Shown: positions 18,384 through 27,399, counted from the stretch's first letter. The stretch is DNA of 64,000 bases from Magnetospirillum sulfuroxidans (GCF_018224925.1 NZ_JAGTUF010000012.1:62001-126000), one strand, 5' to 3'. The notes: generated by a model not told the origin, from the letters alone. Numbers and translations are program-made.

Positions 18384-18415
18384 AAAAAGCCCCCGGATCG
18401 CTCCGGGGGCTTTTT
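18384..18415 (+). terminator. Intrinsic terminator after gdx
   Basis: Perfect stem aaaagcccccgga / tccgggggctttt (18385-18397 and 18402-18414), loop tcgc, with A and T runs on both sides, so it can serve both gdx and the convergent lipoprotein gene. Confidence 0.92.
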
Positions 18416-18437
18416 ATCTTCTGGAAATCAGATGGTC

Positions 18438-19532
18438 TTAGCGGACATAGACCTGAACTTCGCCGTTATTGACCGTCGGGCTGGTGGTCTGCGACACCCG
18501 GATACGGTTGGACGGCAGGCCCATATTGGTAAGCGAGCGCACCACGGTTTCGGCATTGCGGCGAATGTTGGTGGCGCCCAGCGCCTGGGCGCCGGGGGTC
18601 GAACCGGTGGGCGACACCGCGACCACATCGAAAGACGCGCTGGGACGACGGTCCAAGGCGCCCTTGACGGCGGCGTACAGCGCGCTTTCGTAATTCACAT
18701 TGGCCCGGTCAAAGCGAATGGTCACCAGGGCCATGTCGCTGCTGCCGACCGCACCGCGCGGCGCGGCCATGGGGGCGTCATACGAAGCCGGCATGGCGCC
18801 GCCACGGCTGGACAAGGCCGAGCTGTACAGCTGACCGTTCTTGATGGCCAGGGCCAAGGTGTTCAGGTTCTGGCGTTCATTGCCGACATAGGCCTGCTGA
18901 CGGTTGACGTCGTCGGACAGCTCGGTCAGCAAACGCTCGACCAGCACCACGGTGCGGTTGGTTTCGTCTTCGAGAATGCGCAGCTGGCGGTGATCTTCAT
19001 CGACGGCGCCGGACAACTGGCGGGCGGCGCGCACCGATTCCAGCAGATAGGCGGCCATGGCCGAGGAATTGGTCACGTCGTTGGACAAGCGCGTCATCTT
19101 CAAGACGTCTTCGCTGATCCGGTCCAACTCGCCCTGAGCGGCGTTCCATTGCTGGTTCAAGATCGGATTGCCGGGGGTGGTGCCGACCTGCAAGCGCGCG
19201 TTGATGGCGGCGACAGTGCCGTGATAACGCTGCGAATCCTGCACCGTGTCGCTGCGGATACCCTGCAGCGCCTGGTTATGCCGGGTCAGCATTTCCTGCA
19301 ACCCGGCCAGATCGCCACGCAACGACGACACCTTGTTGCCGACGAAGGTGCCGGTGGCGGCGCCATTGGTGACGCCGGGGGCTTCGAAATTGCTGGACCC
19401 CAAAGACGGGGGAGAGGCCGGCGCCGTCTGCACGGGGCCGGACGAGGGAAACAGCGTTTCCTCGGCGAACGAGCATCCGCCTACCAGGAGAACCGCGCAC
19501 AGCGCCGCGGCATGAGTCGTCTTCAGGGCCAT
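18438..19532 (-). CDS. Lipoprotein with coiled-coil middle and OmpA-like C-terminus
   Basis: A 364-residue predicted lipoprotein: signal peptide with lipobox LLVGGC (Cys20), a long helical middle region (about 80-220) likely to be coiled coil, and a C-terminal domain of about 100 residues starting VTIRFDRANVNYESAL that resembles the OmpA peptidoglycan-binding fold (phenylalanine-Asp opening, then NAETVVRSLTNMGL..RI.V). The canonical OmpA D..G and R residues are not all present, so the match is tentative. It probably links envelope and cell wall. Confidence 0.7.
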   Translation of the reverse strand: MALKTTHAAALCAVLLVGGCSFAEETLFPSSGPVQTAPASPPSLGSSNFEAPGVTNGAATGTFVGNKVSSLRGDLAGLQEMLTRHNQALQGIRSDTVQDSQRYHGTVAAINARLQVGTTPGNPILNQQWNAAQGELDRISEDVLKMTRLSNDVTNSSAMAAYLLESVRAARQLSGAVDEDHRQLRILEDETNRTVVLVERLLTELSDDVNRQQAYVGNERQNLNTLALAIKNGQLYSSALSSRGGAMPASYDAPMAAPRGAVGSSDMALVTIRFDRANVNYESALYAAVKGALDRRPSASFDVVAVSPTGSTPGAQALGATNIRRNAETVVRSLTNMGLPSNRIRVSQTTSPTVNNGEVQVYVR

Positions 19533-19737
19533 TGGGACTGTTTACCTTTTTGTTCGCCAGATCGGATGGAACCCGCCGGGTCAGCAAAACCTGTTATATG
19601 ATCTCGGAATATTATGATTGCCCCCGCGCAATTGTGGCGGATTTTACGCAATCACCTAGCCCCCCACAAGCCGTATTGTTGTCCTTGCCCGGGGAAAGCG
19701 GCAGAAAAGCCAAGTTTTCTTTCCTGCAAAAACAGGC

Positions 19738-19766
19738 TTGCGCCCCCAGATCAGTTTGTGTATGTT
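19738..19766 (+). promoter_or_regulatory. Promoter of tRNA-Arg
   Basis: TTGCGC (19738-19743), 17-bp spacer, TATGTT (19761-19766); predicted start about 35 bases before the tRNA. Confidence 0.5.
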
Positions 19767-19807
19767 CCGCTCCCTCGCTGGGGGGTTACTCCTGGTGAAC
19801 CGGCGAA

Positions 19808-19884
19808 GCGCCCGTAGCTCAATTGGATAGAGCACCAGACTACGAATCTGGGGGTTGGAGGTTCGAGTCCTTCCGGGCGCGCCA
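19808..19884 (+). tRNA. tRNA-Arg(ACG)
   Basis: A complete 77-base cloverleaf: acceptor stem GCGCCCG/CGGGCGC, D-arm with the usual AGCTCAATTGGATAGAGC form, anticodon stem CCAGA/TCTGG around loop CTACGAA (anticodon ACG at 19842-19844), T-arm GGTTCGAGTCC, discriminator G and encoded CCA. The A34 is normally edited to inosine by TadA, whose gene lies at about 36.5 kb. Confidence 0.97.
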
Positions 19885-19890
19885 TTTTCC

Positions 19891-19920
19891 AGGCCACCTT
19901 CGCACAAGGCGGCCTTTTTT
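19891..19920 (+). terminator. Terminator of tRNA-Arg
   Basis: aggcc-a-cctt pairs with aagg-c-ggcct around loop cgcac (one internal mismatch) and is followed by six T. The GTG start of the next gene follows immediately. Confidence 0.85.
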
Positions 19921-20691
19921 GTGTTTGAACCGCCAACCCGACAGGTTGCGCCCTTGTTCACGCCGACCACTGATTTCTTGTCGCAATCTTGCGCCGCCGC
20001 TTTCGCCGGCCTGGCGCCGCGACCGGCCGAAGCCGCCACCAACGCCGCCATCGACCAGGTGTTCGCCATCGCCGAACATTCCTGGCAATCGCGGCGCTCC
20101 AGCCTTGATTATCTGCGCAGCGCCCCGCCTTCCGCCTGCAAGGCCGGTTGCGGCTGGTGCTGTCATCAACAGGTCGGCATCACCTCGCTGGAAGCCATCC
20201 GCATCGCCGCCTATCTGCGGGCCTTGCCGCCCGAGACCGCAAGCCCGTTGATCGAGGCCGTGCGCGGCCTGAACGCCACCACCAAGGGCATGACCACCAG
20301 TCAGCGGGCCAAAAGCGGTTTGGCCTGCGCCTTTTTGTCGCTGGACGGCAATTGCCGCATTTATCCGGTGCGGCCGTTGCGCTGTCGCGGCCTGCATTCC
20401 ATTGACGCCGATTTCTGCGCCGCCTCGCACACCGATCCCGACGGCATGCGGGCCAAGCTAGAGGCCGGCCAATTGCGCCCGGTCTATCTGTCGATCCCCG
20501 AATCCATCTTCGATTCGGCCCTGTCCGGCGTGCTGAGCGCCTTGCGCCGGCTGAAAATGACGCTGGTGGCGCTGGAGCTGTCGGCGGCGGTCACCGCCGT
20601 GCTGGACGACCCGCGCACGGCCAAACGCTGGCTGGCCGGGGCCGTCCCCGATCGGGCCTTGGCCCTGGTTCCCGACCCGGGCAAGAGCTGA
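19921..20691 (+). CDS. YkgJ-family cysteine-cluster protein
   Basis: The 256-residue protein has the Cys cluster typical of the YkgJ/CxxCxxCC zinc- or iron-binding family: CKAGCGWCCHQQVGIT near residue 75 and CAFLSLDGNCRIYPVRPLRCRG near residue 140. Function unknown; a metal site is likely. The frame runs back into the tRNA, so the start cannot be the first Met of the open frame; GTG directly after the tRNA terminator is the first plausible choice, with the only SD-like bases (aaggcgg) inside the terminator stem. A later TTG (19954) is an alternative. Confidence 0.82.
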   Translation: MFEPPTRQVAPLFTPTTDFLSQSCAAAFAGLAPRPAEAATNAAIDQVFAIAEHSWQSRRSSLDYLRSAPPSACKAGCGWCCHQQVGITSLEAIRIAAYLRALPPETASPLIEAVRGLNATTKGMTTSQRAKSGLACAFLSLDGNCRIYPVRPLRCRGLHSIDADFCAASHTDPDGMRAKLEAGQLRPVYLSIPESIFDSALSGVLSALRRLKMTLVALELSAAVTAVLDDPRTAKRWLAGAVPDRALALVPDPGKS

Positions 20692-20728
20692 CCGCCTGAC
20701 CTTCGTCAAACCTTACCCAGCAGTAACG

Positions 20729-20758
20729 TGGAATCCTGCGTATCTCGCGATATATACT
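20729..20758 (+). promoter_or_regulatory. Candidate promoter of the ccmCDEFGHI operon
   Basis: TATACT at 20753-20758 with TGGAAT 18 bp upstream (20729-20734); start site about 40 bases before ccmC. Confidence 0.4.
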
Positions 20759-20802
20759 TCGCAGCTTTCGCATACGCTGGAACGACGCCAAGAGTCTCAA
20801 AC

Positions 20803-21537
20803 ATGCACCGGTTCGCCAATCCTGCCCGTTTTCTGCGCATCGCCGCGATCATCCAGCCCTGGGCGGTGGGCATCGCCATCCTCAGCTTCGGCGCCGGATT
20901 GTGGTTTTCGCTGTTCGCCTCCCCCGCCGATTATCAGCAGGGCGAAAGCGTCCGCATCATGTACATCCATGTGCCGTCGGCCTGGATGGGCATGGTCTGC
21001 TATACCGCCATGGCGGTGTTTTCGGCCATGGGCCTGATCTGGAAACATCCGCTGGCCGATCTGATGGCGCGGGCGACCGCCCCGGTCGGCGCCGCCTTTA
21101 CCTTTATCTGCCTGATCACCGGCTCGTTGTGGGGCAAGCCCATGTGGGGCACCTGGTGGGTATGGGATGCGCGGCTGACCAGCATGCTGATCCTGTTTTT
21201 CCTCTATCTCGGCTATATGGCCCTGGCCGATGCCTTCGATGATGCCGAGCGCGGGCAAAAAGCCGCCGGCATCCTGGCCTTGGTCGGCGTCGTCAACGTC
21301 CCCATCATCAAATGGTCGGTGGATTGGTGGAACACCCTGCACCAGCCGGCCAGCGTGGTGAAGATGGGCGGGCCGGCCATCGACGCCTCGATGATGGTGC
21401 CGCTGATTTTGATGGCGGTGGCCTTTAAGGCCTATTGGGTTTTGGTACTGATCTTGCGCACGCGCGGCGAGATCGCCGCCGCCAAGCTGCGCACCTTGCG
21501 GATGGCCCAGGTCCACGCCGCCGGCCAAACGGAGTAG
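20803..21537 (+). CDS. ccmC: Heme exporter/handling protein CcmC
   Basis: CcmC is the inner-membrane heme-handling protein that loads heme on CcmE in system I cytochrome c maturation. The 244-residue product has six predicted helices and the periplasmic tryptophan-rich motif WGTWWVWDARLTS flanked by conserved His residues (IHVPSAW upstream, LHQPAS downstream). The start MHRFANPARF gives the usual length; the frame extends 25 codons further upstream without support. First gene of the operon, followed by ccmD after 9 bp. Confidence 0.96.
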   Translation: MHRFANPARFLRIAAIIQPWAVGIAILSFGAGLWFSLFASPADYQQGESVRIMYIHVPSAWMGMVCYTAMAVFSAMGLIWKHPLADLMARATAPVGAAFTFICLITGSLWGKPMWGTWWVWDARLTSMLILFFLYLGYMALADAFDDAERGQKAAGILALVGVVNVPIIKWSVDWWNTLHQPASVVKMGGPAIDASMMVPLILMAVAFKAYWVLVLILRTRGEIAAAKLRTLRMAQVHAAGQTE

Positions 21538-21546
21538 ACGAACGCC

Positions 21547-21762
21547 ATGGATACTGTTTCAGCCCTTTTCACCATGGGTGGCTATGCCGGATATGTCTGG
21601 CCGTCTTATGCCCTGGCGGTGGTGGTGATGGCCGGATTGCTGGTCGCCTCGATCCGCTCGGCCCACCGCCATGAACGGGATTTGGACGCGCTCCAGCGTC
21701 TGCGCCCAGGCCGCAAGCGCGGCCGCGACCAGATTCCGGTGTCGGAGGCACCGCACCCATGA
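21547..21762 (+). CDS. ccmD: Heme exporter protein CcmD
   Basis: CcmD is a small membrane protein that helps release holo-CcmE from the CcmABC complex. The 71-residue product has a short periplasmic N-terminus with the family's GGYAGYVWPSYAL motif, one helix, and a basic cytoplasmic tail (HRHERDLDALQRLRPGRKR). It overlaps ccmE by 4 bases. Confidence 0.93.
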   Translation: MDTVSALFTMGGYAGYVWPSYALAVVVMAGLLVASIRSAHRHERDLDALQRLRPGRKRGRDQIPVSEAPHP

Positions 21763-22199
21763 CCCGGAAAAAACGTCGGCTTTATTTCGTCATCCTTGGC
21801 CTGCTGGCCATCGGCACCGCCGCCGCCCTGGTGCTGTCGGCCCTGCGTCAGGACATCGTCTTCTTCTTCAGCCCAAGCGAGATCATGGAGGCCAAGGTCC
21901 CGACCGAAGGCCGCCGCATCCGTCTGGGCGGGCTGGTCGAACAAGGCAGCGTGGTCAAGCAAGGCGCCCTGGTGCACTTCAAGGTCACCGACGGCGCCCA
22001 TTCCCTGCCTGTCGTGTTCGAAGGCCTGTTGCCCGATCTGTTCCGCGAGGGCCAAGGGGTGGTCACCGAAGGCCGGATGGGCGATGGCGTGTTCATGGCC
22101 TCGGAAGTGCTGGCCAAGCACGACGAGAATTACATGCCCAAGGAAGTGGCGGAAAGCTTGAAAAAATCCGGCCATTGGCAGGGCGAACAACCGAAATAG
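21759..22199 (+). CDS. ccmE: Periplasmic heme chaperone CcmE
   Basis: CcmE carries heme covalently bound to a histidine and passes it to the CcmF/H ligation machinery. The 146-residue product opens with the basic segment MTRKKRRLYF, an N-terminal anchor helix and a beta-barrel domain; the heme-binding His is in the diagnostic LAKHDENYMP motif (His121). ATGA overlap with ccmD, and ccmF follows after 22 bp. Confidence 0.96.
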   Translation: MTRKKRRLYFVILGLLAIGTAAALVLSALRQDIVFFFSPSEIMEAKVPTEGRRIRLGGLVEQGSVVKQGALVHFKVTDGAHSLPVVFEGLLPDLFREGQGVVTEGRMGDGVFMASEVLAKHDENYMPKEVAESLKKSGHWQGEQPK

Positions 22200-22221
22200 C
22201 CCGTTTCAGCAGGAGACCTTG

Positions 22222-24213
22222 ATGATCGCCGAAATCGGCCATTTCGCCCTTATTCTCGCCTTGGCGGTGGCCTTGGTGCAGGCCACCATCCCGCTGATCG
22301 GGGCCAGTCGCGGCAACGCCACCTGGATGGCCCTGTCGGGGCCGACCTCGACCGCCCAGGTGCTGTTGATCGGCATCAGCTTCGCCGCGCTGATGCATGC
22401 CTATGTCACCTCGGATTTCTCGGTGATGAACGTGGCGCAGAACAGCCACACCGACAAGCCCATGCTCTACAAGGTGGCCGGCGTCTGGGGCAACCACGAG
22501 GGCTCGCTGCTGTTGTGGATCACCATCTTGGCGCTGTTCGGCTTTGCCGTCACCTTGTTCGGCCGCAATCTGCCGCCCGGACTGAAATCCCGCGCCCTGG
22601 CGGTGCAGGCGATGATCACTGTCGGCTTTTTGCTGTTCATCTTGCTGACGTCGAACCCGTTCGCCCGGCTGGAACCGCCGCCGATCAACGGCAGCGGCCT
22701 TAATCCGCTGTTGCAGGACCCCGGCTTGGCGTTTCATCCGCCATTGCTGTATCTCGGTTATGTCGGCTTTTCCATGGCCTTTTCCTTCGCCATCGCCGCC
22801 CTGATCGAAGGCCGCGTCGATGCCGCCTGGGCCCGCTGGGTCCGGCCTTGGACCTTGGCCGCCTGGGTCTTCCTGACCTGCGGCATCGCCTTGGGCTCGT
22901 GGTGGGCCTATTACGAATTGGGCTGGGGCGGCTGGTGGTATTGGGACCCGGTGGAAAACGCCTCGTTCATGCCGTGGCTGGCCGGCACCGCCTTGCTTCA
23001 TTCCGCCGTGGTGGTGGAAAAACGCGATGCGCTGAAAAGCTGGACCATCTTGCTGGCCATCACCGCGTTTGGTCTGTCGCTGTTGGGCACCTTCCTGGTG
23101 CGTTCGGGCGTCATCACCTCGGTGCACGCTTTCGCCACCGATCCCGCCCGTGGCGTGTTCATTCTTGGCCTGCTGGTGGTCGCCATCGGCGGCTCGTTCC
23201 TGCTTTACGCTTTGCGGGCGCCGACCCTGAAGACCGGCGGCCTGTTCGCGCCGCTGTCGCGCGAAGGCGCGTTGCTGCTCAACAACGTGCTGATGGCCAC
23301 CGGGGCCGGCACCGTGCTGCTGGGCACCTTGTACCCGCTGTTCGCCGACGCCCTGGATCTGGGCAAGGTGTCGGTGGGGCCGCCCTTCTTTAACTCGGTC
23401 TTCCTGCCGCTGATGGTGCCGATGGTTCTGGCCATGGGCATCGGCCCGCTGATGTCGTGGAAACGCGGCGATCTGGCCGGGGCGTTGTCGCGGTTGAAAG
23501 TCGCCGCCATCGTGGCCCTTATCGTCGCCATCGTCACCTGGGTGGCCCAAGGCGGCAGCCTGGGGCCGTGGTGGGCGGCGGCCGGCATGGGACTGGCCGT
23601 GTGGCTGTTGCTGGGCACCTTGACCGAATTGGCCGAGCGCACCCGCCTGTTCCGCGTTCCCGTCGGCCAATCGCTGCTGCGCCTGGGTAAATTGCCGCGC
23701 GCCGCCTGGGGCATGACCCTGACCCATGCCGGATTGGCGGTGTTCATCGCCGGCATGACCGCGTCATCGGCGTGGAAAGTGGAATCGGTGCAGTCGCAAA
23801 AGATCGGCGAGACGGTCACCGTCGCCGGCTATGCCTTTACCTTGAAGACGGTGCAAGACGTCCAAGGCCCCAATTACATCGCCAGTCGCGGCACCTTCGA
23901 GGTGACCAAGGATGGCGCGCATTTCGCCGTCATGCAGCCGCAAAAGCGCAGCTACAAGATGCCGCCGATGCCGACCACCGAAGCGGCCATCGAAACCACC
24001 TTCCTGGGCGACGTCTACGCCGTGGTCGGCGATGCTTCGTCCGATGGCGGTTATGTCACCCGGCTGTATTTCAATCCGTTGGTGGTGTGGATGTGGTTCG
24101 GCACCGCCATGATGGTCTTCGGCGGTTTGGTCTCCTTGTCCGATCGCCGTCACCGCATCGGCGCCCCCACCCGCGCCCCCACCCATGTTCCCGCCAATTC
24201 GGTAAAGGCCTGA
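22222..24213 (+). CDS. ccmF: Heme lyase subunit CcmF
   Basis: CcmF attaches heme to apocytochrome c at CXXCH sites together with CcmH/I. The 663-residue protein has about 14-15 helices and the WWD heme-handling motif GWGGWWYWDPVENASFMPWL near residue 235, and an expected large periplasmic loop late in the protein. ATG preceded by aggaga is preferred over the TTG one codon upstream. Confidence 0.96.
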   Translation: MIAEIGHFALILALAVALVQATIPLIGASRGNATWMALSGPTSTAQVLLIGISFAALMHAYVTSDFSVMNVAQNSHTDKPMLYKVAGVWGNHEGSLLLWITILALFGFAVTLFGRNLPPGLKSRALAVQAMITVGFLLFILLTSNPFARLEPPPINGSGLNPLLQDPGLAFHPPLLYLGYVGFSMAFSFAIAALIEGRVDAAWARWVRPWTLAAWVFLTCGIALGSWWAYYELGWGGWWYWDPVENASFMPWLAGTALLHSAVVVEKRDALKSWTILLAITAFGLSLLGTFLVRSGVITSVHAFATDPARGVFILGLLVVAIGGSFLLYALRAPTLKTGGLFAPLSREGALLLNNVLMATGAGTVLLGTLYPLFADALDLGKVSVGPPFFNSVFLPLMVPMVLAMGIGPLMSWKRGDLAGALSRLKVAAIVALIVAIVTWVAQGGSLGPWWAAAGMGLAVWLLLGTLTELAERTRLFRVPVGQSLLRLGKLPRAAWGMTLTHAGLAVFIAGMTASSAWKVESVQSQKIGETVTVAGYAFTLKTVQDVQGPNYIASRGTFEVTKDGAHFAVMQPQKRSYKMPPMPTTEAAIETTFLGDVYAVVGDASSDGGYVTRLYFNPLVVWMWFGTAMMVFGGLVSLSDRRHRIGAPTRAPTHVPANSVKA

Positions 24214-24215
24214 TC

Positions 24216-24755
24216 ATGCGCCGTCTTCTTTATCTGCTGCCGGTGGCGGTGTTCGGCATCATCGCCTTGTTCTTCCTGCGCGGGCTGACCTTGAACCCGC
24301 GGGAAATCCCCTCGGTCCTGATCAATCGTCCTGTTCCCGAAATGAACTTGGCGCCCTTGCCGGGACGGGGCGAAAACACCGGTTTGGCCACCGCCGATCT
24401 GAAAGGCCGGGTGTCCCTGGTCAACATCTATGGTTCGTGGTGCATCGCCTGCGTGCAGGAACACCCCTATCTGGTGCAGATCAAGAAACAGGGGATCGTT
24501 CCCATCCACGGAATCGATTGGCGCGATGATCCGGTCGAAGGGGCCAAATGGCTGCAAAAGCATGGCGACCCCTATGACCGTGTCGGCATCGACCCGGCGC
24601 CGGGCCGGACCGCCGTCGATTTCGGCGTCACCGGCGCCCCCGAGACCTTCATCGTCGATAAGGCCGGCCTTATCCGCTACAAGCATATCGGCCCGGTCAC
24701 CCCCGAGACATGGGACAAGGTCTTGCTGCCGATCATCAAGGAATTGAACAAATGA
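24216..24755 (+). CDS. ccmG: Thiol:disulfide oxidoreductase CcmG (DsbE)
   Basis: Membrane-anchored periplasmic thioredoxin that keeps the apocytochrome heme-binding cysteines reduced. 179 residues: N-terminal anchor, thioredoxin fold with active site WCIAC (Cys76/Cys79) preceded by NIYGSW, and the cis-Pro region GVTGAPETF. It sits between ccmF and ccmH with 2-bp and overlapping junctions, so it is translated with them. The open frame continues upstream within ccmF but that part is a shadow. Confidence 0.95.
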   Translation: MRRLLYLLPVAVFGIIALFFLRGLTLNPREIPSVLINRPVPEMNLAPLPGRGENTGLATADLKGRVSLVNIYGSWCIACVQEHPYLVQIKKQGIVPIHGIDWRDDPVEGAKWLQKHGDPYDRVGIDPAPGRTAVDFGVTGAPETFIVDKAGLIRYKHIGPVTPETWDKVLLPIIKELNK

Positions 24756-25219
24756 AGCGGCTGGTCCTGGGCTTGGCCCTGATCCTTGTTCCGCCGGCTT
24801 ATGCCGCCGATCCGTCCGAGATGTTGAAAGACCCGGTGCTGGAAAAGCAGGCCGAGGCTTTGGGCAAGGAATTGCGCTGTCTGGTCTGCCAAAACGAATC
24901 GATCGAGGATTCCAACGCTGATCTGGCCCGCGACCTGCGCATCATCGTGCGCGAACGCATGGCCAAGGGCGAGAGCCCCGAACAGGTCAAGCAATACGTG
25001 GTCGATCGTTACGGCGATTACGTCTTGCTCAACCCACCGTTCAAAGGCACCACCTTGGTGCTGTGGTTGGGCCCCTTTGCCCTGCTGCTGCTGGGCGTGG
25101 CCGCCGCCTTCGCCTTTTTCCGCCGGCGCGGCGCCAGCGGCGGCCCGGTGCCGGCCGCCCCGCTTTCAGCCGAGGAAAAACGCCGGCTCGAGACCTTGTT
25201 GAAGGATAAGGATCAATGA
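24752..25219 (+). CDS. ccmH: Cytochrome c maturation protein CcmH (thiol-reductase subunit)
   Basis: 155 residues with signal peptide (cleaved after AYA), the LRCLVCQN redox motif (Cys43/Cys46) and one C-terminal transmembrane helix followed by a charged tail. It corresponds to the N-terminal half of E. coli CcmH; the TPR half is the separate ccmI gene. Overlaps ccmG by 4 bases. Confidence 0.95.
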   Translation: MKRLVLGLALILVPPAYAADPSEMLKDPVLEKQAEALGKELRCLVCQNESIEDSNADLARDLRIIVRERMAKGESPEQVKQYVVDRYGDYVLLNPPFKGTTLVLWLGPFALLLLGVAAAFAFFRRRGASGGPVPAAPLSAEEKRRLETLLKDKDQ

Positions 25220-26046
25220 TGATCTGGCTGGTGTTCGCCGCCCTGACCGCCCTGACCCTGGGCATCTTGCTGGTGCCGTTCCTGCGCGCGGCGCCCACCG
25301 CCCTGGCTCGGGCCGAATATGACCTGACCGTCTATCGCGACCAGTTGCAGGAAATCGAGCTGGAACTGGAGCGCGGCACCTTGTCCGCCGATCAGGCCGA
25401 CGCGGCGCGCACCGAAATCCAACGCCGGATCTTGGGGGCCGGGGCCGGTCGCCAGGCCGGCAAGGGCCCGGCCAGCCGCTCGTGGCTGATGGCCGCGGTC
25501 ATCGCCTTGTTCGTGCCGCTGACCGGTTTCGGCTTTTACCTCTTCTTGGGCGCCCCCATGCTGCCCGACCAGCCTTTTGCCGCCCGCGCCGACAAGATCA
25601 AGGAAATGCAGGACCAGGGTCAGATGATCCGCAACATGGTCGCCTCGCTCACCGCCAAGCTGGAACAAAATCCCGGCGACGGCAAGGGCTGGGGCATGCT
25701 GGGCCGTTCGTTCAAGGTCTTGGGGGAAAAAGACAAGGCCATGGCCGCCTATCGCAAGGCCATCGCCTTGTCGCCCGCCGATAGCGGCAGCCGCATGGAA
25801 TTGGCCGGTCTGCTTCTCGAAGACATCCCGCAAGGGGCGGTGCTGCCGCCGGAATTCGTCGGCCTGATGCGTGAAATCCTCGCCGTTGATCCCAATAACA
25901 TCGATGCCCTGTATTTCGGCGGTATCGCCGCCATGCAGATGGGCGACACCACCCGCGCCCGCGATTTGTGGACCAAGGTGATGATGCAATTGCCGGAAGG
26001 CGAGGATAAAAGCGATATCAAGAAGCAGATCGACGGATTGCAATAA
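25216..26046 (+). CDS. ccmI: Cytochrome c maturation TPR protein CcmI
   Basis: CcmI binds the C-terminus of apocytochrome c and presents it for heme ligation. The 276-residue product has two transmembrane helices (about 3-20 and 92-112) enclosing a cytoplasmic leucine-rich segment (YRDQLQEIELELERG) and a C-terminal periplasmic TPR region (GWGMLGRSFKVLGEKDKAMAAYRKAI). ATGA overlap with ccmH. Last gene of the plus-strand ccm set; faces ccmB. Confidence 0.92.
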   Translation: MMIWLVFAALTALTLGILLVPFLRAAPTALARAEYDLTVYRDQLQEIELELERGTLSADQADAARTEIQRRILGAGAGRQAGKGPASRSWLMAAVIALFVPLTGFGFYLFLGAPMLPDQPFAARADKIKEMQDQGQMIRNMVASLTAKLEQNPGDGKGWGMLGRSFKVLGEKDKAMAAYRKAIALSPADSGSRMELAGLLLEDIPQGAVLPPEFVGLMREILAVDPNNIDALYFGGIAAMQMGDTTRARDLWTKVMMQLPEGEDKSDIKKQIDGLQ

Positions 26047-26065
26047 AGTCCTGGGCGGCGGGGCG

Positions 26066-26731
26066 CTATTCCAGCGCTTGGCGCAACGCCGCCGAGGTCG
26101 CCCAAGGGGCCAGCGGCAAGCAGGCGGCAAGCATGGCCGCCAAGATCAACAAATGCGGTTCGGCCGACAATCCTTGGACGGCGGCGTCAATGGCGCCGAC
26201 CCCGAAAATCAATACGGGAACGTAAAGAGGCAGGATCAGCAACGAGACCAGCACCCCGCCGCGCCGCGCGCCCAAGACCAGCGCGGCGCCAATGGCGCCA
26301 ATCAGCGACAGCACCGGGGTGCCGATCAGCATGGTCAGCATCAGAACGGCGAAGCCGTCGCTGTTCATATGCAACAGAACCGCCAAAATCGGGGCGGCGA
26401 CCAGCAACGGCAATCCGGTGGTCAGCCAATGGGCCAGAACCTTGGCCAGCACCACCACCATCAATGATGTCGGGGTCAGCACCAGCAATTCCAGCGAACC
26501 GTCTTCATAATCGGTCTGGAACAGGCGATCCAACGACAGCATCGACGCCAACAGCGCGGTGACCCACAGCACCCCGGCGGCGACCCGCTCCAAGATGCCG
26601 GCTTCGGGGCCGATGCCGAACGGAAACAGCACCACGGTCAAGACGAAGAACGTCACCACCATCAAGCTGTCCGACCCTTGGCGCAGAGCCAGCCGCAAAT
26701 CGCGTCGCACAACTTCGAGGAAACGGATCAT
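26066..26731 (-). CDS. ccmB: Heme exporter ABC permease CcmB
   Basis: 221 residues with six transmembrane helices and the CcmB-type start MIRFLEVVRRDLRLALRQGSD. With CcmA it forms the ABC transporter that uses ATP to release holo-CcmE from CcmC. It overlaps ccmA by 4 bases and is convergent with ccmI, 19 bp away. Confidence 0.95.
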   Translation of the reverse strand: MIRFLEVVRRDLRLALRQGSDSLMVVTFFVLTVVLFPFGIGPEAGILERVAAGVLWVTALLASMLSLDRLFQTDYEDGSLELLVLTPTSLMVVVLAKVLAHWLTTGLPLLVAAPILAVLLHMNSDGFAVLMLTMLIGTPVLSLIGAIGAALVLGARRGGVLVSLLILPLYVPVLIFGVGAIDAAVQGLSAEPHLLILAAMLAACLPLAPWATSAALRQALE

Positions 26732-27399
26732 GCCGGGTCTTCTTCTGTTTCGATTCCAAAATCATCCAGGTGAACGGTGCGGGCGCCGGGCAAATCCACA
26801 TCCTGGTGGGTGGATAACACCACCATCCCCCCGCTGGCGCGGTGGTCCGCGAAAACGCCTTCCAGCACCTTGATGTTATGGCGATCCAAGGCCGTGGTCG
26901 GTTCGTCCAAAAGCCACAACGGCGACGGCGCCGCCAGCAACCGGGCCAGATTGGTCCGCCGCTTTTGTCCCGCCGACAGCATCTTGCCCGGGATATCGCG
27001 CAAATGGGCAAGGCCGAAGCGGGACAGCGACCGATCCACCGCGTCACTGGCGCGGGCAGCGTCCGGTTCATGCAACCGCGCCCAAAAACGCAGGTTTTCC
27101 GCCACCGACAGCACCGGCTTGATGGCGTCGTGATGGCCGACATAATGGGTGCGGGCGGCGTGGATTTCCGGCTCGGCCTGGGTCGAAACCGCGCCCCAGG
27201 CCAGCTTTCCCGCCGCCGGCTTCAACAACCCGGCCATCACCCGCAGCAAGCTGGACTTGCCCGAGCCGTTGGGTCCCAGCAAGACCAAAGCTTCGCCGGC
27301 GGCAACGCTGAAATCCAGGCCGGCGAACACCACCCGGCCGCCGCGAATGCAGCCGAGGCCGTGACCGGTGAAGGGGGGAAGATCGTTTGGCGCGTTCAT
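26728..27399 (-). CDS. ccmA: Heme exporter ABC ATPase CcmA
   Basis: 223-residue ABC ATPase with Walker A LLGPNGSGKSSLL (about 37-49), signature LSAGQKRRTNLARLL near 140 and Walker B LWLLDEPTTALD. These signature residues and the adjoining ccmB identify it as CcmA. It is the first gene of a separate two-gene unit on the minus strand, divergent from acnB. Confidence 0.95.
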   Translation of the reverse strand: MNAPNDLPPFTGHGLGCIRGGRVVFAGLDFSVAAGEALVLLGPNGSGKSSLLRVMAGLLKPAAGKLAWGAVSTQAEPEIHAARTHYVGHHDAIKPVLSVAENLRFWARLHEPDAARASDAVDRSLSRFGLAHLRDIPGKMLSAGQKRRTNLARLLAAPSPLWLLDEPTTALDRHNIKVLEGVFADHRASGGMVVLSTHQDVDLPGARTVHLDDFGIETEEDPA

